Assembly (NCBI GenBank): GCA_023417885.1 | Contig: JAEZED010000212.1 | Span: 1 to 23,384 of the forward strand | Reading direction: 5' to 3' | DNA from: Planctomycetota bacterium | GTDB taxonomy: Bacteria; Planctomycetota; Phycisphaerae; Tepidisphaerales; Tepidisphaeraceae | Length of the DNA: 23,384 nt | Part shown: piece by piece, positions 6,241 to 13,587 of the stretch | Layout of the letters: the number at the start of each line of letters is the position of its first letter | Position numbering within the stretch: the stretch's first letter is position 1 | Made by a program: the position numbers and the translations under genes | Notes under the pieces: generated by a model | Seen by the model: only the letters and a program-made list of their open reading frames with translations | Told to the model about the DNA's origin: nothing | Databases searched by the model: none

Positions 6241-7641
6241 TCAGTACTGCCTTCCGCGGATACGCTTCGACTTGGTCTTAGGATCGCCCGCGAGGAAGCC
6301 GCTGAAGTTGCGCATCAGCAGGTTCGCCTCGATCCGCTGAACCATGTCCAGCGCGACGCTGACCACGATGAGCAGGCCCGTGCCGCCGAGGAACGCCGTC
6401 ACCTGGAACGGAATCCCCAGCATCGAACTCACCGTCATCGGAATGATCGCGATCGCGCTCAGGAACGCCGCGCCGACGAAGGTGATCCGGTACATCACCT
6501 TCTCCAGGTACTCCGCCGTCCGCTTGCCGGGACGCAGGCCCGGAACGAAGCTCCCGTAGTCGCGAAGCTGGTTCGCCATCTCCTTCGGCTGGAACTGAAC
6601 CGTCGTCCAGAAGTAGCTGAAGAAGAAGATCAGGCCGACCTCCGTCATCGTGTACAGGAACCCGCCGTAGCCGGAGAACTCGGTGTTCAGGAAGCTCACC
6701 GTCTGCGCGAACACCCCGTCCGCCGTCCCCTCCCGGTTCACCACGCCGTTCAGGTAGCCGAAAAAGACCCCCGGGAACAGCATCAGCGACTGCGCGAAGA
6801 TGATCGGCATCACGCCGCCGTGGTTCACGCGAAGCGGAAGGTACTGCCGCGTCCCGCCGTACACCTTGCGGCCGCGCGTGTGCTTGGCCTGCTGGATCGG
6901 GATGCGCCGCTGAGCCTGCGTGATCGCGATCGCCCCGCCCGTGACGAAGAGGAAGCAGAGCACCAGCGTGATCAGGTCGCCAATGCTGATGTCCTTGGCC
7001 GTATTGCTCGGGTCGACACCGAACCGGTCGATGAGCGTGTAGATCGCGGCCGGCATCTGGGCGACGATCCCCGCCAGGATGATCAGGGAGATGCCGTTGC
7101 CCAGGCCGTACTCGTCGATTTGCTCGCCGAGCCACATCAGGAAGATCGTGCCCGCGGTCAGGGCGAGCATCCCCAGGATCCAGAAGCTGGTCTCGAAGCC
7201 CGGGAGCACCAGGTCCTGTCCCGCGATAAAGCTGAGCCAGAACGTGCCCTGGAGGGCGGCGATCGGCACGGTTGCGTACCGCGTCCACTCCTGGATCTTG
7301 CGCTGACCTGTCTGCCCTTCCTTCTTCAGCCGCTCCAGCGCCGGCACGACCGTCGCCAGGAGCTGGAAGATGATGCTCGCCGAGATGTACGGCATCACGC
7401 CCAGCCCGAAGATCGTCGACTGGCTCAGTGTGCCGCCCGAGAAGAGCGAGAGGTAGCTGCCCAGCCGCGCCGCGGCCGAATTCTGGTTCTGCTCCTCGAT
7501 GATGGCGGCGAAGGCGGCCTGATCGACGCCGGGCAGCGGGATGTGGTACCCGACGCGGTAGATGGCGAGCATCAGCAGCGTGAAGAGCACCTTGTTCCGC
7601 AGCTCGGGGACGCGGAAGATGTTGAGGAAAGTCTGAAGCAT
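6241..7641 (-). CDS. secY: Preprotein translocase channel subunit SecY
   Basis: 466 residues, with ten predicted membrane segments as expected for the channel of the SecYEG translocon. Family marks are the N-terminal FRVPELRNKVLFTLLMLAIYRVG, the early loop IPLPGVD, GLGVMPYISASIIFQLL, the cytoplasmic loop QAQRRIPIQQAKHTRGRKVYGG, and the late segment NQLRDYGSFVPGLRPGKRTAEYL. The C-terminus is short and basic (KTKSKRIRGRQY). It follows rplO, the normal spc order, but across 189 nt that hold a terminator-like hairpin, so it may have its own promoter. A lone −10-like TACACT lies about 70 nt upstream, without a convincing −35. No Shine-Dalgarno is evident before the ATG. Confidence 0.98.
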   Translation of the reverse strand: MLQTFLNIFRVPELRNKVLFTLLMLAIYRVGYHIPLPGVDQAAFAAIIEEQNQNSAAARLGSYLSLFSGGTLSQSTIFGLGVMPYISASIIFQLLATVVPALERLKKEGQTGQRKIQEWTRYATVPIAALQGTFWLSFIAGQDLVLPGFETSFWILGMLALTAGTIFLMWLGEQIDEYGLGNGISLIILAGIVAQMPAAIYTLIDRFGVDPSNTAKDISIGDLITLVLCFLFVTGGAIAITQAQRRIPIQQAKHTRGRKVYGGTRQYLPLRVNHGGVMPIIFAQSLMLFPGVFFGYLNGVVNREGTADGVFAQTVSFLNTEFSGYGGFLYTMTEVGLIFFFSYFWTTVQFQPKEMANQLRDYGSFVPGLRPGKRTAEYLEKVMYRITFVGAAFLSAIAIIPMTVSSMLGIPFQVTAFLGGTGLLIVVSVALDMVQRIEANLLMRNFSGFLAGDPKTKSKRIRGRQY

Positions 7642-7781
7642 GGCGTGCAGGGCGAAGGCCGCCGGCTGGCTTGCGAAACAGGCAGAGTGTAGCGTCCGTG
7701 CTCGGGCGTTTGGCCGGCCCCGGCGGACTTCTTCATCCGGGCGCCGCCGCGGGTTGAGGAGTTCGGCGCGGGCGACGCTTG

Positions 7782-7814
7782 AAAACCGAGGAGGCTCCCG
7801 TCGCCAGGAGCCTC
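7782..7814 (-). terminator. Terminator-like hairpin between rplO and secY
   Basis: On the minus strand GAGGCTCC (7814–7807) pairs perfectly with GGAGCCTC (7798–7791) around an 8-nt loop. CTCGG and then TTTT (7785–7782) follow. The T-tract is short and offset by about five bases, so termination would be partial. It starts 16 nt after the rplO stop codon. It could lower expression of secY–map relative to the ribosomal proteins or end the upstream transcript. Confidence 0.5.
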
Positions 7815-7830
7815 GCTCAGACTGCTTCGG

Positions 7831-8562
7831 CTACTCCTGATCGCCGCTCTCGGGCGCCTGGTTGGGAGCCTCGGGCGTCGCGGCGGCCGGCTTGCCGCGC
7901 GGCGTGCCGCCCGAATCCTTCGTGCCGCTCTCCGGAGCCTCGGTCACATCGGCACGACCGCCTTTGCCCGACTTCTTCCGCCCGGCGCTGTTGCCGGCGT
8001 CCTCGGCGGATTCGTTCCCCTGCTCACGCGGAGGAAGCCCCAGCCGAGCCAGCCGCTTGTCGAGCTTGGCGGCCTGCCGGCGGTTCTTCGGCTCGCGGAA
8101 CTGGAAAGGCTGCCCCGCCACGTCCTGCGCCACCCCGCCGGCAGCGAGAATCGCCTGGTGGGCGCTGCGCGAGTAGGCGGCGGCCACGACCGTGAGCTTC
8201 CGGTCGAGCGAACCGTGGCCGAGGATCTTGACGTTCTGGTGGAGGTTGGGAATGAGCCCCGCCTCCTTCAGCGCCCGCTGGTCGACCGTGCTGCCCGCGT
8301 CGAAGCGCGCGAGGTCCGAGAGGTTGACCACGTGGAACTTCGTCTCGAACGGCTTGTTCGAGAATCCACGCAGCGGGAAGCGGCGGTAGATCTCCGTCTG
8401 GCCACCCTCGAAGCCGATGCGCTTGCTCTTGCCGGCACGCGAGCCGGCGCCCTTCTGCCCGCGCCCGCTGGTCTTGCCCTTGGAGCCCTCGCCCCGGCCG
8501 AGGCGCTGGGCGCGCTTGTTGCGGCCGGCGGCCTTGGTGATGTCGTGAAGCAGATCGCTCAT
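7831..8562 (-). CDS. rplO: 50S ribosomal protein L15 with long C-terminal tail
   Basis: 243 residues, against about 145–150 for most L15. The N-terminal Gly/Arg-rich arm RLGRGEGSKGKTSGRGQKGA (20–39), FEGGQTEIYRRFPLRGF (51–67) and the C-terminal fold to about residue 157 are typical. L15 is a late-assembly large-subunit protein. From about 157 the sequence becomes a basic segment and then, after about 180, a low-complexity Glu/Ser/Gly/Pro tail of about 60 residues that is probably disordered. GGAGA precedes the ATG. rpmD, usually between rpsE and rplO, is missing: only 58 nt separate the two genes. Confidence 0.97.
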   Translation of the reverse strand: MSDLLHDITKAAGRNKRAQRLGRGEGSKGKTSGRGQKGAGSRAGKSKRIGFEGGQTEIYRRFPLRGFSNKPFETKFHVVNLSDLARFDAGSTVDQRALKEAGLIPNLHQNVKILGHGSLDRKLTVVAAAYSRSAHQAILAAGGVAQDVAGQPFQFREPKNRRQAAKLDKRLARLGLPPREQGNESAEDAGNSAGRKKSGKGGRADVTEAPESGTKDSGGTPRGKPAAATPEAPNQAPESGDQE

Positions 8563-8620
8563 GTGATGTCTCCGGTAACTGGTCGGCCCGGAGGGGCCTC
8601 GCTATGTGTGTTGAAATGGC

Positions 8621-9565
8621 TCAGCGGCTCACGCTCTCGACGAGCTCACCCGCGCCCGCCTCGAGCTCCACGCCGCGGCGGTTGGCGACCTGCTGGCTGC
8701 TCTGGAGCCGGCGGAGCGCGTCGATCGTGGCCTTCAGGAGGTTCTTGGGGCTGGTGGAGCCGTACGCCTTGGTGAGCACGTCGGTGAGGCCGGCCAGTTC
8801 GAGCACGGGGCGCACTGTCTTGCCGGCGGTGACGCCGGTGCCCGGCAGCGCCGGGATGAGCTTCACCTGGCTCGAGCCGCTCTTGCCGATGATCATGTGG
8901 GGGATGGTGCTCCCCTTCATCGGGAAGTTGAACATCGTCTTGCGGGCTTCCTTGGTGGCCTTCTCGACGGCGCTGGGCACTTCGTTGGCCTTCCCGTAGC
9001 CCATGCCGATCTGGCCGTTGCGGTCGCCCGCGACGACCAGCGCCGCGAAGCTGAACGTGCGCCCGCCCTTGACCACCTTCGAGCAGCGGTAGATGCGGAT
9101 CACGCTGCTCTCGATGCCGCTCTCATCCTCCTCGTCGCGACCGCGCCCGCGCCGATCACCGCGACCACCCGGGCCGCGACCGCGCCCACGCGATCCGCGG
9201 GCGCCGGGAACCACCGGCCCGACGCTCGCCGCCGGCTTGATCTCCACCGCGCTCAGCACCTGGTCCGGCGTGACGACCTCGGTCGTCTCGGCGGTGCCGG
9301 CGGCGGTCTGGTTGCCATCCGCGGTCGGGCCGGGCTCGCCCGCGCCGGCGGCATGCTGCTCAAGCTCGCCGCGGTGCGGAATCGGGTCGCTTCCGTCGTT
9401 GCGCTTCTCGCCCGCCTCGCCGGCGGCGCCGACCTCGTCGGCGCCCTCGGACGAGTCGGAAGGGCCGCGGGTGGCCTGACCGGAGTCAGGCATCGGATCC
9501 TGCGGAGGCGTCATCGCGGGGTCGTTGGGAGTGGTCTGCGGCTGGTTGCTGTTGTCGTCGGACAT
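8621..9565 (-). CDS. rpsE: 30S ribosomal protein S5 with long acidic and RG-rich N-terminal extension
   Basis: 314 residues, about twice the usual 160–175. The S5 domain occupies about 150–295: VIRIYRCSKVVKGGRTFSFA, VVAGDRNGQIGMGYGKA (177–193), and the C-terminal domain including GTGVTAGKTVRPVLELAGL. S5 sits at the mRNA entry channel and affects decoding accuracy. Residues 1–120 are rich in Asp, Glu, Gly, Pro, Gln and Ala and look disordered. Residues 121–143 are an RG-rich box with seven RG dipeptides, followed by DEEDE. The long frame is kept because its composition is protein-like up to the ATG. Only a weak GAGAGA lies before it, so an internal start (for example M18 or M25) is possible. 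It follows rplR by 114 nt. Confidence 0.94.
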   Translation of the reverse strand: MSDDNSNQPQTTPNDPAMTPPQDPMPDSGQATRGPSDSSEGADEVGAAGEAGEKRNDGSDPIPHRGELEQHAAGAGEPGPTADGNQTAAGTAETTEVVTPDQVLSAVEIKPAASVGPVVPGARGSRGRGRGPGGRGDRRGRGRDEEDESGIESSVIRIYRCSKVVKGGRTFSFAALVVAGDRNGQIGMGYGKANEVPSAVEKATKEARKTMFNFPMKGSTIPHMIIGKSGSSQVKLIPALPGTGVTAGKTVRPVLELAGLTDVLTKAYGSTSPKNLLKATIDALRRLQSSQQVANRRGVELEAGAGELVESVSR

Positions 9566-9679
9566 GCTGATGCGTCTCTCGCTGGATGAGATCTGTGCCG
9601 GTCTTTGCGTTGTGAATCCCGCGGCTCTTTGCCGGCAGTGGGTCGCTCCGGAGCGGCGGGTGGTTGGTTTGTCCAGGCC

Positions 9680-10051
9680 TCAGAAGTCGAGCCCCGCCTC
9701 GCGGGCGGCGTCGGCCAGGGCCTTGATCCGTCCATGATAGCGCCGGCCGTTTCGATCGAAGGCGACCTTCGTCACGCCGGCGGCCTTGGCCTTCTCGGCG
9801 ATGGCCTTCCCGACCGCGGCGGCGGCGGCGATGTTCCCCGTCTTCCCGTCGGTGGCGATCCCGCTCTTGCCGACGGTGCCGGCATGGGCGAGCGTGCGGC
9901 CGGACATGTCGTCGATCACCTGCGCCTGGATGTGCTTGACGCTCGGGAAGACGGTGAGCCGCGGACGGTCGGACGTGCCGGTGAGCCGGTTGCGGATGGA
10001 GTACTTGCGCCGGACGAGGCGCGCGCTCTTGAGCTTGTTCTTGTCGGCCAT
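9680..10051 (-). CDS. rplR: 50S ribosomal protein L18
   Basis: 123 residues, normal length. It has the basic N-terminus KLKSARLVRRKYSIRNRLTG, then RPRLTVFPSVKHIQAQVIDD (29–48), and the C-terminal VAFDRNGRRYHGRIKALADAAREAGLDF. L18 binds 5S rRNA together with L5 and anchors it to the central protuberance. AAGGAA precedes the ATG. The gene lies between rplF and rpsE, as in E. coli. The 80-nt gap upstream holds a perfect 8-bp stem-loop. Confidence 0.97.
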   Translation of the reverse strand: MADKNKLKSARLVRRKYSIRNRLTGTSDRPRLTVFPSVKHIQAQVIDDMSGRTLAHAGTVGKSGIATDGKTGNIAAAAAVGKAIAEKAKAAGVTKVAFDRNGRRYHGRIKALADAAREAGLDF

Positions 10052-10080
10052 GAATGCTTCCTTTCGGGTGCCCCGGTTGG

Positions 10081-10104
10081 GGCGGACGCTTCGGATCGTC
10101 CGCC
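10081..10104 (-). other. Stem-loop between rplF and rplR
   Basis: GGCGGACG (10081–10088) pairs perfectly with CGTCCGCC (10097–10104) around an 8-nt loop. A competing smaller hairpin, GCCCC-GGTT-GGGGC, at 10070–10083 overlaps one arm, so the two folds exclude each other. No T-tract follows. Confidence 0.45.
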
Positions 10105-10131
10105 GCGGGACCTGGCTTGCCTGCGGTTCGG

Positions 10132-10671
10132 TTACTTGCCCATCGCCTTGCCGGGCTTGAGCTTGACGACCTCGCCCTCGTAGCGGATGCCCTTGCCCTT
10201 GTACGGCTCCGGCTTGCGCACCGCGCGAACCTCGGAGGCGAACTGGCCGACCTTCTGCTTGTCGGGGCCGGTGACCTCGATCTTGGTTCCGCCGTCCACC
10301 TTCACCTCCACGCCGTCGGGGATGTTCTTGGTGATCTTGTTGGCGAAGCCGACCGCGAGCACGAGCTTCTTGCCCTGGAGCGTGGCGCTGTAGCCGACGC
10401 CCTGCACGTCCAGCGCCCGGCGGTAGCCCTGGCTGGCGCCGATGACCATGTTCTGGATCAGGGCGCGGGTGAGGCCGTGGAAGGCCTTGTTCTGGCGCTC
10501 GTCGTTCTTGCGGGTGATGACCACCTCGTCGCCGTTGACGGCGACGTCAATGCCCGGCTGCGTGGTGTAGGAGAGCTTCCCCTTGGGGCCCTCGATGTCG
10601 ATCTTGTTGCCGTTGACGTTGACCTTCACCCCCGAGGGGATGGCGACGGGCATCTTTCCGAGGCGGGACAT
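10132..10671 (-). CDS. rplF: 50S ribosomal protein L6
   Basis: 179 residues, full length. It opens MSRLGKMPVAIPSGVKVNVN and closes with the typical EPYKGKGIRYEGEVVKLKPGKA, the most conserved L6 segment. The protein has two repeated domains that bind 23S rRNA near the sarcin-ricin loop and the factor-binding site. AAGGAA stands at good spacing from the ATG. It follows rpsH by 87 nt, in normal spc order. That gap carries a perfect 9-bp hairpin and a second 6-bp one near the rpsH stop. Confidence 0.98.
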   Translation of the reverse strand: MSRLGKMPVAIPSGVKVNVNGNKIDIEGPKGKLSYTTQPGIDVAVNGDEVVITRKNDERQNKAFHGLTRALIQNMVIGASQGYRRALDVQGVGYSATLQGKKLVLAVGFANKITKNIPDGVEVKVDGGTKIEVTGPDKQKVGQFASEVRAVRKPEPYKGKGIRYEGEVVKLKPGKAMGK

Positions 10672-10692
10672 GGCGGTTTCCTTTGTGGCTCG

Positions 10693-10757
10693 CGGCCCCG
10701 GTCATCCGGGGCCGGCTTCGAGGTGTTTCGGGTTGGATAGCGCGGGAGAGTCCGCGC
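10693..10757 (-). other. Paired stem-loops between rpsH and rplF
   Basis: A perfect 9-bp stem, CGGCCCCGG with CCGGGGCCG around a 4-nt loop, lies at 10693–10714. A 6-bp stem, GCGCGG with CCGCGC around 6 nt, lies at 10740–10757, ending one base from the rpsH stop codon. Neither is followed by a T-run. They may mark RNA processing or 3'-end stability, but the high GC content also makes chance stems likely. Confidence 0.4.
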
Positions 10758-10758
10758 G

Positions 10759-11157
10759 TCAGCTCACTTCACAGAGCAGCTCGCCGCCGACGTTCTCCTG
10801 GCGGGCCTTGCGGTCGGACATCACGCCCTTGCTCGTGGAGACGATGCTGATCCCCAGGCCGTTGAGGACCTTCGGGAGCGTCTCCACGCCGGCGTAGACG
10901 CGGCGGCCCGGCTTGCTGATGCGCTTGATCTCGTGGATGACCTTGTCGCCGGAAAGGCTGTACTTGAGGTTCAGCCGGAGCAGCCCCTGCTTCTGGTCAT
11001 CGACCTCGTCGAAGCTGTCGATGTACCCCTCGTCGGTGAGCACCTGGGCGATGCCGCGGCAGATCTTGCTGCGCGGGATGAGCACGGCCTTGCGCCCGAC
11101 GCGGTTGGCGTTTCGGATGCGCGTGAGCATGTCGGCGATCGGATCTTGAAGGCTCAT
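10759..11157 (-). CDS. rpsH: 30S ribosomal protein S8
   Basis: 132 residues, normal length. It starts MSLQDPIADMLTRIRNANRVG and carries the C-terminal signature GLGISIVSTSKGVMSDRKARQENVGGELLCEV, which binds helix 21 of 16S rRNA. In E. coli, S8 also represses the spc operon by binding a 16S-like site at the start of rplE. I could not identify such a mimic here. No Shine-Dalgarno is seen before the ATG, so it may be translated by coupling or by an open start region. It follows rpsN by 84 nt. Confidence 0.98.
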   Translation of the reverse strand: MSLQDPIADMLTRIRNANRVGRKAVLIPRSKICRGIAQVLTDEGYIDSFDEVDDQKQGLLRLNLKYSLSGDKVIHEIKRISKPGRRVYAGVETLPKVLNGLGISIVSTSKGVMSDRKARQENVGGELLCEVS

Positions 11158-11241
11158 GGGTCAGGTCGTTGTGTGCGTATCGAGCTCAATCGAAGGTCGG
11201 CGGGCGGGAGTCCGCGCTCCAGCCCGAACCCCGTCTCTCTC

Positions 11242-11511
11242 TCACCAGCTGGCCTTCTTCAGGCCGGGGATCATGCCCTTGAGCGCCAGCTCCCGGAGCT
11301 GGTTGCGGCAGATGTTGAACTTGCGCAGGTACCCGCGGCTGCGACCGGTGAGCTGGCACCGGTTGCGGCTGCGCACGGGGGAGGCATCGCGCGGAAGGCG
11401 CGAGAGGGCGGCGTAGTTGCCCTCCTTCTTGAGCTGCTGGCGCAGCTCGAAGTAGCGCTCCTTCATCTCCTTGCGCTTCTTTTCCTTAACTACCCAGGCT
11501 GTGGTGGCCAT
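11242..11511 (-). CDS. rpsN: 30S ribosomal protein S14, long zinc-free type
   Basis: 89 residues. The length is that of the C− form. The C-terminal half, SRNRCQLTGRSRGYLRKFNICRNQLRELALKGMIPGLKKASW, has only two cysteines and lacks the CxxC pairs of the 61-residue zinc form. S14 lies in the 30S head and helps hold S3 and S10. AAGGAT precedes the ATG at good spacing. It is at the usual place between rplE and rpsH. The cluster thus combines a zinc-free S14 with a zinc-binding L36. Confidence 0.97.
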   Translation of the reverse strand: MATTAWVVKEKKRKEMKERYFELRQQLKKEGNYAALSRLPRDASPVRSRNRCQLTGRSRGYLRKFNICRNQLRELALKGMIPGLKKASW

Positions 11512-11572
11512 GTCGTTGATCCTTCGTTCTTCCCGGCGGCGCCCAGGGCACGGCCGGATTGCTGTCTGGTCC

Positions 11573-12220
11573 TTATGCGGCTCGCCCGGACTGCGTTCCG
11601 GGGGTGCTGTCGCGGAAGGGGAAGCCGAAGCCGCGGAGCAGGGCAGCCCCCTCCTCGGCGTTCCGCGCGGTCGTCGCGATGGTCACGTTCATCCCCTGCT
11701 GAAACGTGACGGTGGCGCTGTCGATCTCCGGGAACACGACCTGCTCGTTCAGGCCGAAGTTGTAGTTCCCCTGCTTGTCGAAGCTCTTGGGGTTCAGCCC
11801 GCGGAAGTCCTTCACGCGCGGGATCGCCAGCTGGATGAGCCGGTCCAGGAACTCGTACATCCGTGCGCCGCGGAGCGTGACCATCAGGCCCGTCTCCATC
11901 CCTTCGCGCACCTTGAAGCCGGCGACGCTCTTCCTGGCCTTCGTCCGCACCGGCTTCTGGCCGGCGATGATCGAAAGCTCCTTCTCGGCCAGCTCCAGCC
12001 GGCCCTTCTCGCCGCCGGTCACGGCCTTGCCCAAGCCCATGCTGATGACGATCTTCTCGAGCCGCGGCACCGCCAGGTCGTTGGTGTGCCCGAACTCCTG
12101 CTTGAGCTGGGGAAGGACCGCCTCCCGGTAGTGCTGGCGGAGGCGCGGCTCGGGGACGTCGGCGTTGGGCCGCTCGTCGAGCACCATGTCCTTCTGCTTT
12201 TCTTTCCTGGCCTTTGCCAT
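11573..12220 (-). CDS. rplE: 50S ribosomal protein L5 with short extensions
   Basis: 215 residues, against about 179 in E. coli. The L5 core begins near RLRQHYREAVLPQLKQEF (26–43) and includes KIVISMGLG, GQKPVRTKARKSVAGFKVREG (87–107), VTLRGARMYEFLDRL and GLNEQVVFPEID. L5 binds 5S rRNA in the central protuberance and touches the P-site tRNA. A basic N-terminal extension of about 25 residues (MAKARKEKQK…) and a short C-terminal tail are added. GGAGACGACCG precedes the ATG. The 120-nt gap from rplX contains only a small 5-bp hairpin. Confidence 0.97.
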   Translation of the reverse strand: MAKARKEKQKDMVLDERPNADVPEPRLRQHYREAVLPQLKQEFGHTNDLAVPRLEKIVISMGLGKAVTGGEKGRLELAEKELSIIAGQKPVRTKARKSVAGFKVREGMETGLMVTLRGARMYEFLDRLIQLAIPRVKDFRGLNPKSFDKQGNYNFGLNEQVVFPEIDSATVTFQQGMNVTIATTARNAEEGAALLRGFGFPFRDSTPGTQSGRAA

Positions 12221-12340
12221 CGGTCGTCTCCGTCAGGGTTCCGTCGGTCTTTGCGGGGTCAGTCCGCCGTTTGCGGATCGTGCCGCCGCGGAACGGATGC
12301 TTTCACAGGTCGGGCGCGGTCCGCACCCGGTGTTACGTGT

Positions 12341-12661
12341 TCAGACGCGCCCGAGATCGGCTCCGCTGCGGACGGCGACGCGATGCTTGGCGCCGTCGCG
12401 GATCTCGAAACGCACGCGGGTGGGCCGGCTGGTTTCCGGGTCCACGAGCATGACGTTGCTGACGTGGATCGGGGCGTCCTGCTGGCGCTTCTCACCCTTG
12501 GGGTTGGCCTGCGTGGGCTTCCGGTGCTTGGTCACGCGGTTCACGCCCTCGACGAGGAGCTTCTGCTCCTTCGTGAAGACCTTGAGCACGCGCCCGCGCT
12601 TGCCCTTGTCCCTGCCGGTGATCACCTGCACCGTATCGCCGCTCTTGATCTTGGCTGCCAT
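12341..12661 (-). CDS. rplX: 50S ribosomal protein L24
   Basis: 106 residues, normal length. It starts MAAKIKSGDTVQVITGRDKG, with the KOW motif (about 7–34), and continues through VEGVNRVTKHRKPTQANPKG to the VSNVMLVDP segment. L24 initiates folding of the 5' domain of 23S rRNA and lies at the tunnel exit. It follows rplN by 46 nt in the standard order. The Shine-Dalgarno is weak (GGAAC/GGAC). Confidence 0.97.
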   Translation of the reverse strand: MAAKIKSGDTVQVITGRDKGKRGRVLKVFTKEQKLLVEGVNRVTKHRKPTQANPKGEKRQQDAPIHVSNVMLVDPETSRPTRVRFEIRDGAKHRVAVRSGADLGRV

Positions 12662-12707
12662 CGTTCTGTCCGTTCCTGGTGTTCCGTAATCGCTCGCCGC
12701 GGGACCC

Positions 12708-13100
12708 CTACCAGACCTCTGCGGCCTGGCTGACGATCTTGCTGTACTTCCCCGCCTCGCGCAGCTCGCGGGCGATGGGGCCGAAGATGCGGCTGCCGCG
12801 CGGGTTGCCGTCGGTGTTGATCAGCACGGCGGCGTTGCTGTCGAACCGCACGTAGCTGCCGTCCCGGCGCCGGACCGGGTGCTTGGTCCGCACGATGACG
12901 CAGCGGACGATGTCGCCGGCCTTGACCTCGCCGCCCGGCAGCGCCTTCTTCACGCTGCAGATGATCTCCTCGGCGATCCCGGCCTTGCGGCGCGTCATGC
13001 CGCTCTTGCGGGTCGTGCTTCCGCCGAGCACCTTGATGCACATCACCTGCTTGGCACCGCTGTTGTCGGCGACGTTCAGGTAGCTTTGCTGCTCAATCAT
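12708..13100 (-). CDS. rplN: 50S ribosomal protein L14
   Basis: 130 residues. It opens MIEQQSYLNVADNSGAKQVM and includes GDIVRCVIVRTKHPVRRRDGSYVRFDSNAAVLIN and the end FGPIARELREAGKYSKIVSQAAEVW, all characteristic. It is slightly longer than the usual 122 through a small internal insertion. L14 sits at the subunit interface. GAGGAC precedes the ATG and forms part of the sequence AGTGACCGAGGAC, which is nearly repeated before rpsC. The 111-nt gap from rpsQ contains three CAGTGA units. Confidence 0.98.
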   Translation of the reverse strand: MIEQQSYLNVADNSGAKQVMCIKVLGGSTTRKSGMTRRKAGIAEEIICSVKKALPGGEVKAGDIVRCVIVRTKHPVRRRDGSYVRFDSNAAVLINTDGNPRGSRIFGPIARELREAGKYSKIVSQAAEVW

Positions 13101-13211
13101 CGGAGTCCTCGGTCACTGATCGCTGTCACTGTCACTGGCATCGGCCCGCTGCGGTCCCGGCGGCGGAGTGATCCGCGGCGCCGAGGTCGGCTTGGGGCAA
13201 CGGGCGGGGGC

Positions 13212-13493
13212 TCAGACGTTCTCCGGCCCGCGGGTCACGACCCGGACCAGCCGGTGGTGCTTGGTCTTGGAAAGAGGCCGGCACTCGGCGATCTCGACGG
13301 TGTCGCCGACGCGGGCCTCGTTGTTCTCGTCGTGGCACTGGAGCACGGTGCGGCGCGTCAGGTACTTGCCGTACTTGGGGTGCTTCGCCTGGTAGTTGAT
13401 CGCGACGCGGATCGTCTTGTCGGCGCTGGCGCCGGCCACGACCCCCTGGGTCGTGCGAAGCTGCGTGCGGCTGCTGTCGGTTGCTTGTGCCAT
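13212..13493 (-). CDS. rpsQ: 30S ribosomal protein S17
   Basis: 93 residues. The OB-fold core is clear: TTQGVVAGASADKTIRVAIN, KHPKYGKYLTRRTVLQCHDE and VGDTVEIAECRPLSKTKHHRLVRVV. S17 binds the 5' domain of 16S rRNA early in assembly. The ATG at 13493 (MAQATDSS) is preferred. An in-frame TTG three codons upstream is possible. Neither has a Shine-Dalgarno, and the region is CT-rich. The gap from rpmC is 94 nt and is bracketed by an 8-bp inverted repeat, so translational coupling is plausible. Confidence 0.96.
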   Translation of the reverse strand: MAQATDSSRTQLRTTQGVVAGASADKTIRVAINYQAKHPKYGKYLTRRTVLQCHDENNEARVGDTVEIAECRPLSKTKHHRLVRVVTRGPENV

Positions 13494-13511
13494 GGAAGTC
13501 AATGTGCGGAG

Positions 13512-13586
13512 GAATGAGGAACGCTGCGTGCGAAACGGTCGGAGGAACGCGGCGCCTGCCCGGCGGGCATCGCGCGCCCCTCATTC
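13512..13586 (-). repeat. Inverted repeat bracketing the rpmC–rpsQ gap
   Basis: GAATGAGG (13512–13519) and CCTCATTC (13579–13586) are perfect 8-bp complements enclosing about 59 nt. One arm starts a single base after the rpmC stop codon. The other ends 18 nt before the rpsQ start codon. Within it, GCGTTCCTC occurs twice on the minus strand, next to each other in the 3' half. Confidence 0.5.
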
Positions 13587-13587
13587 G

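Noticed and set aside
6187..7692. Plus-strand open frame of 501 codons opposite secY
   Set aside because: Antisense shadow of secY, with very high Arg, Asp and His and no membrane segments or known motifs.
11471..12733. Plus-strand open frame of 420 codons opposite rplE and rplX
   Set aside because: Runs through two certain ribosomal protein genes on the other strand and has no recognisable domain.
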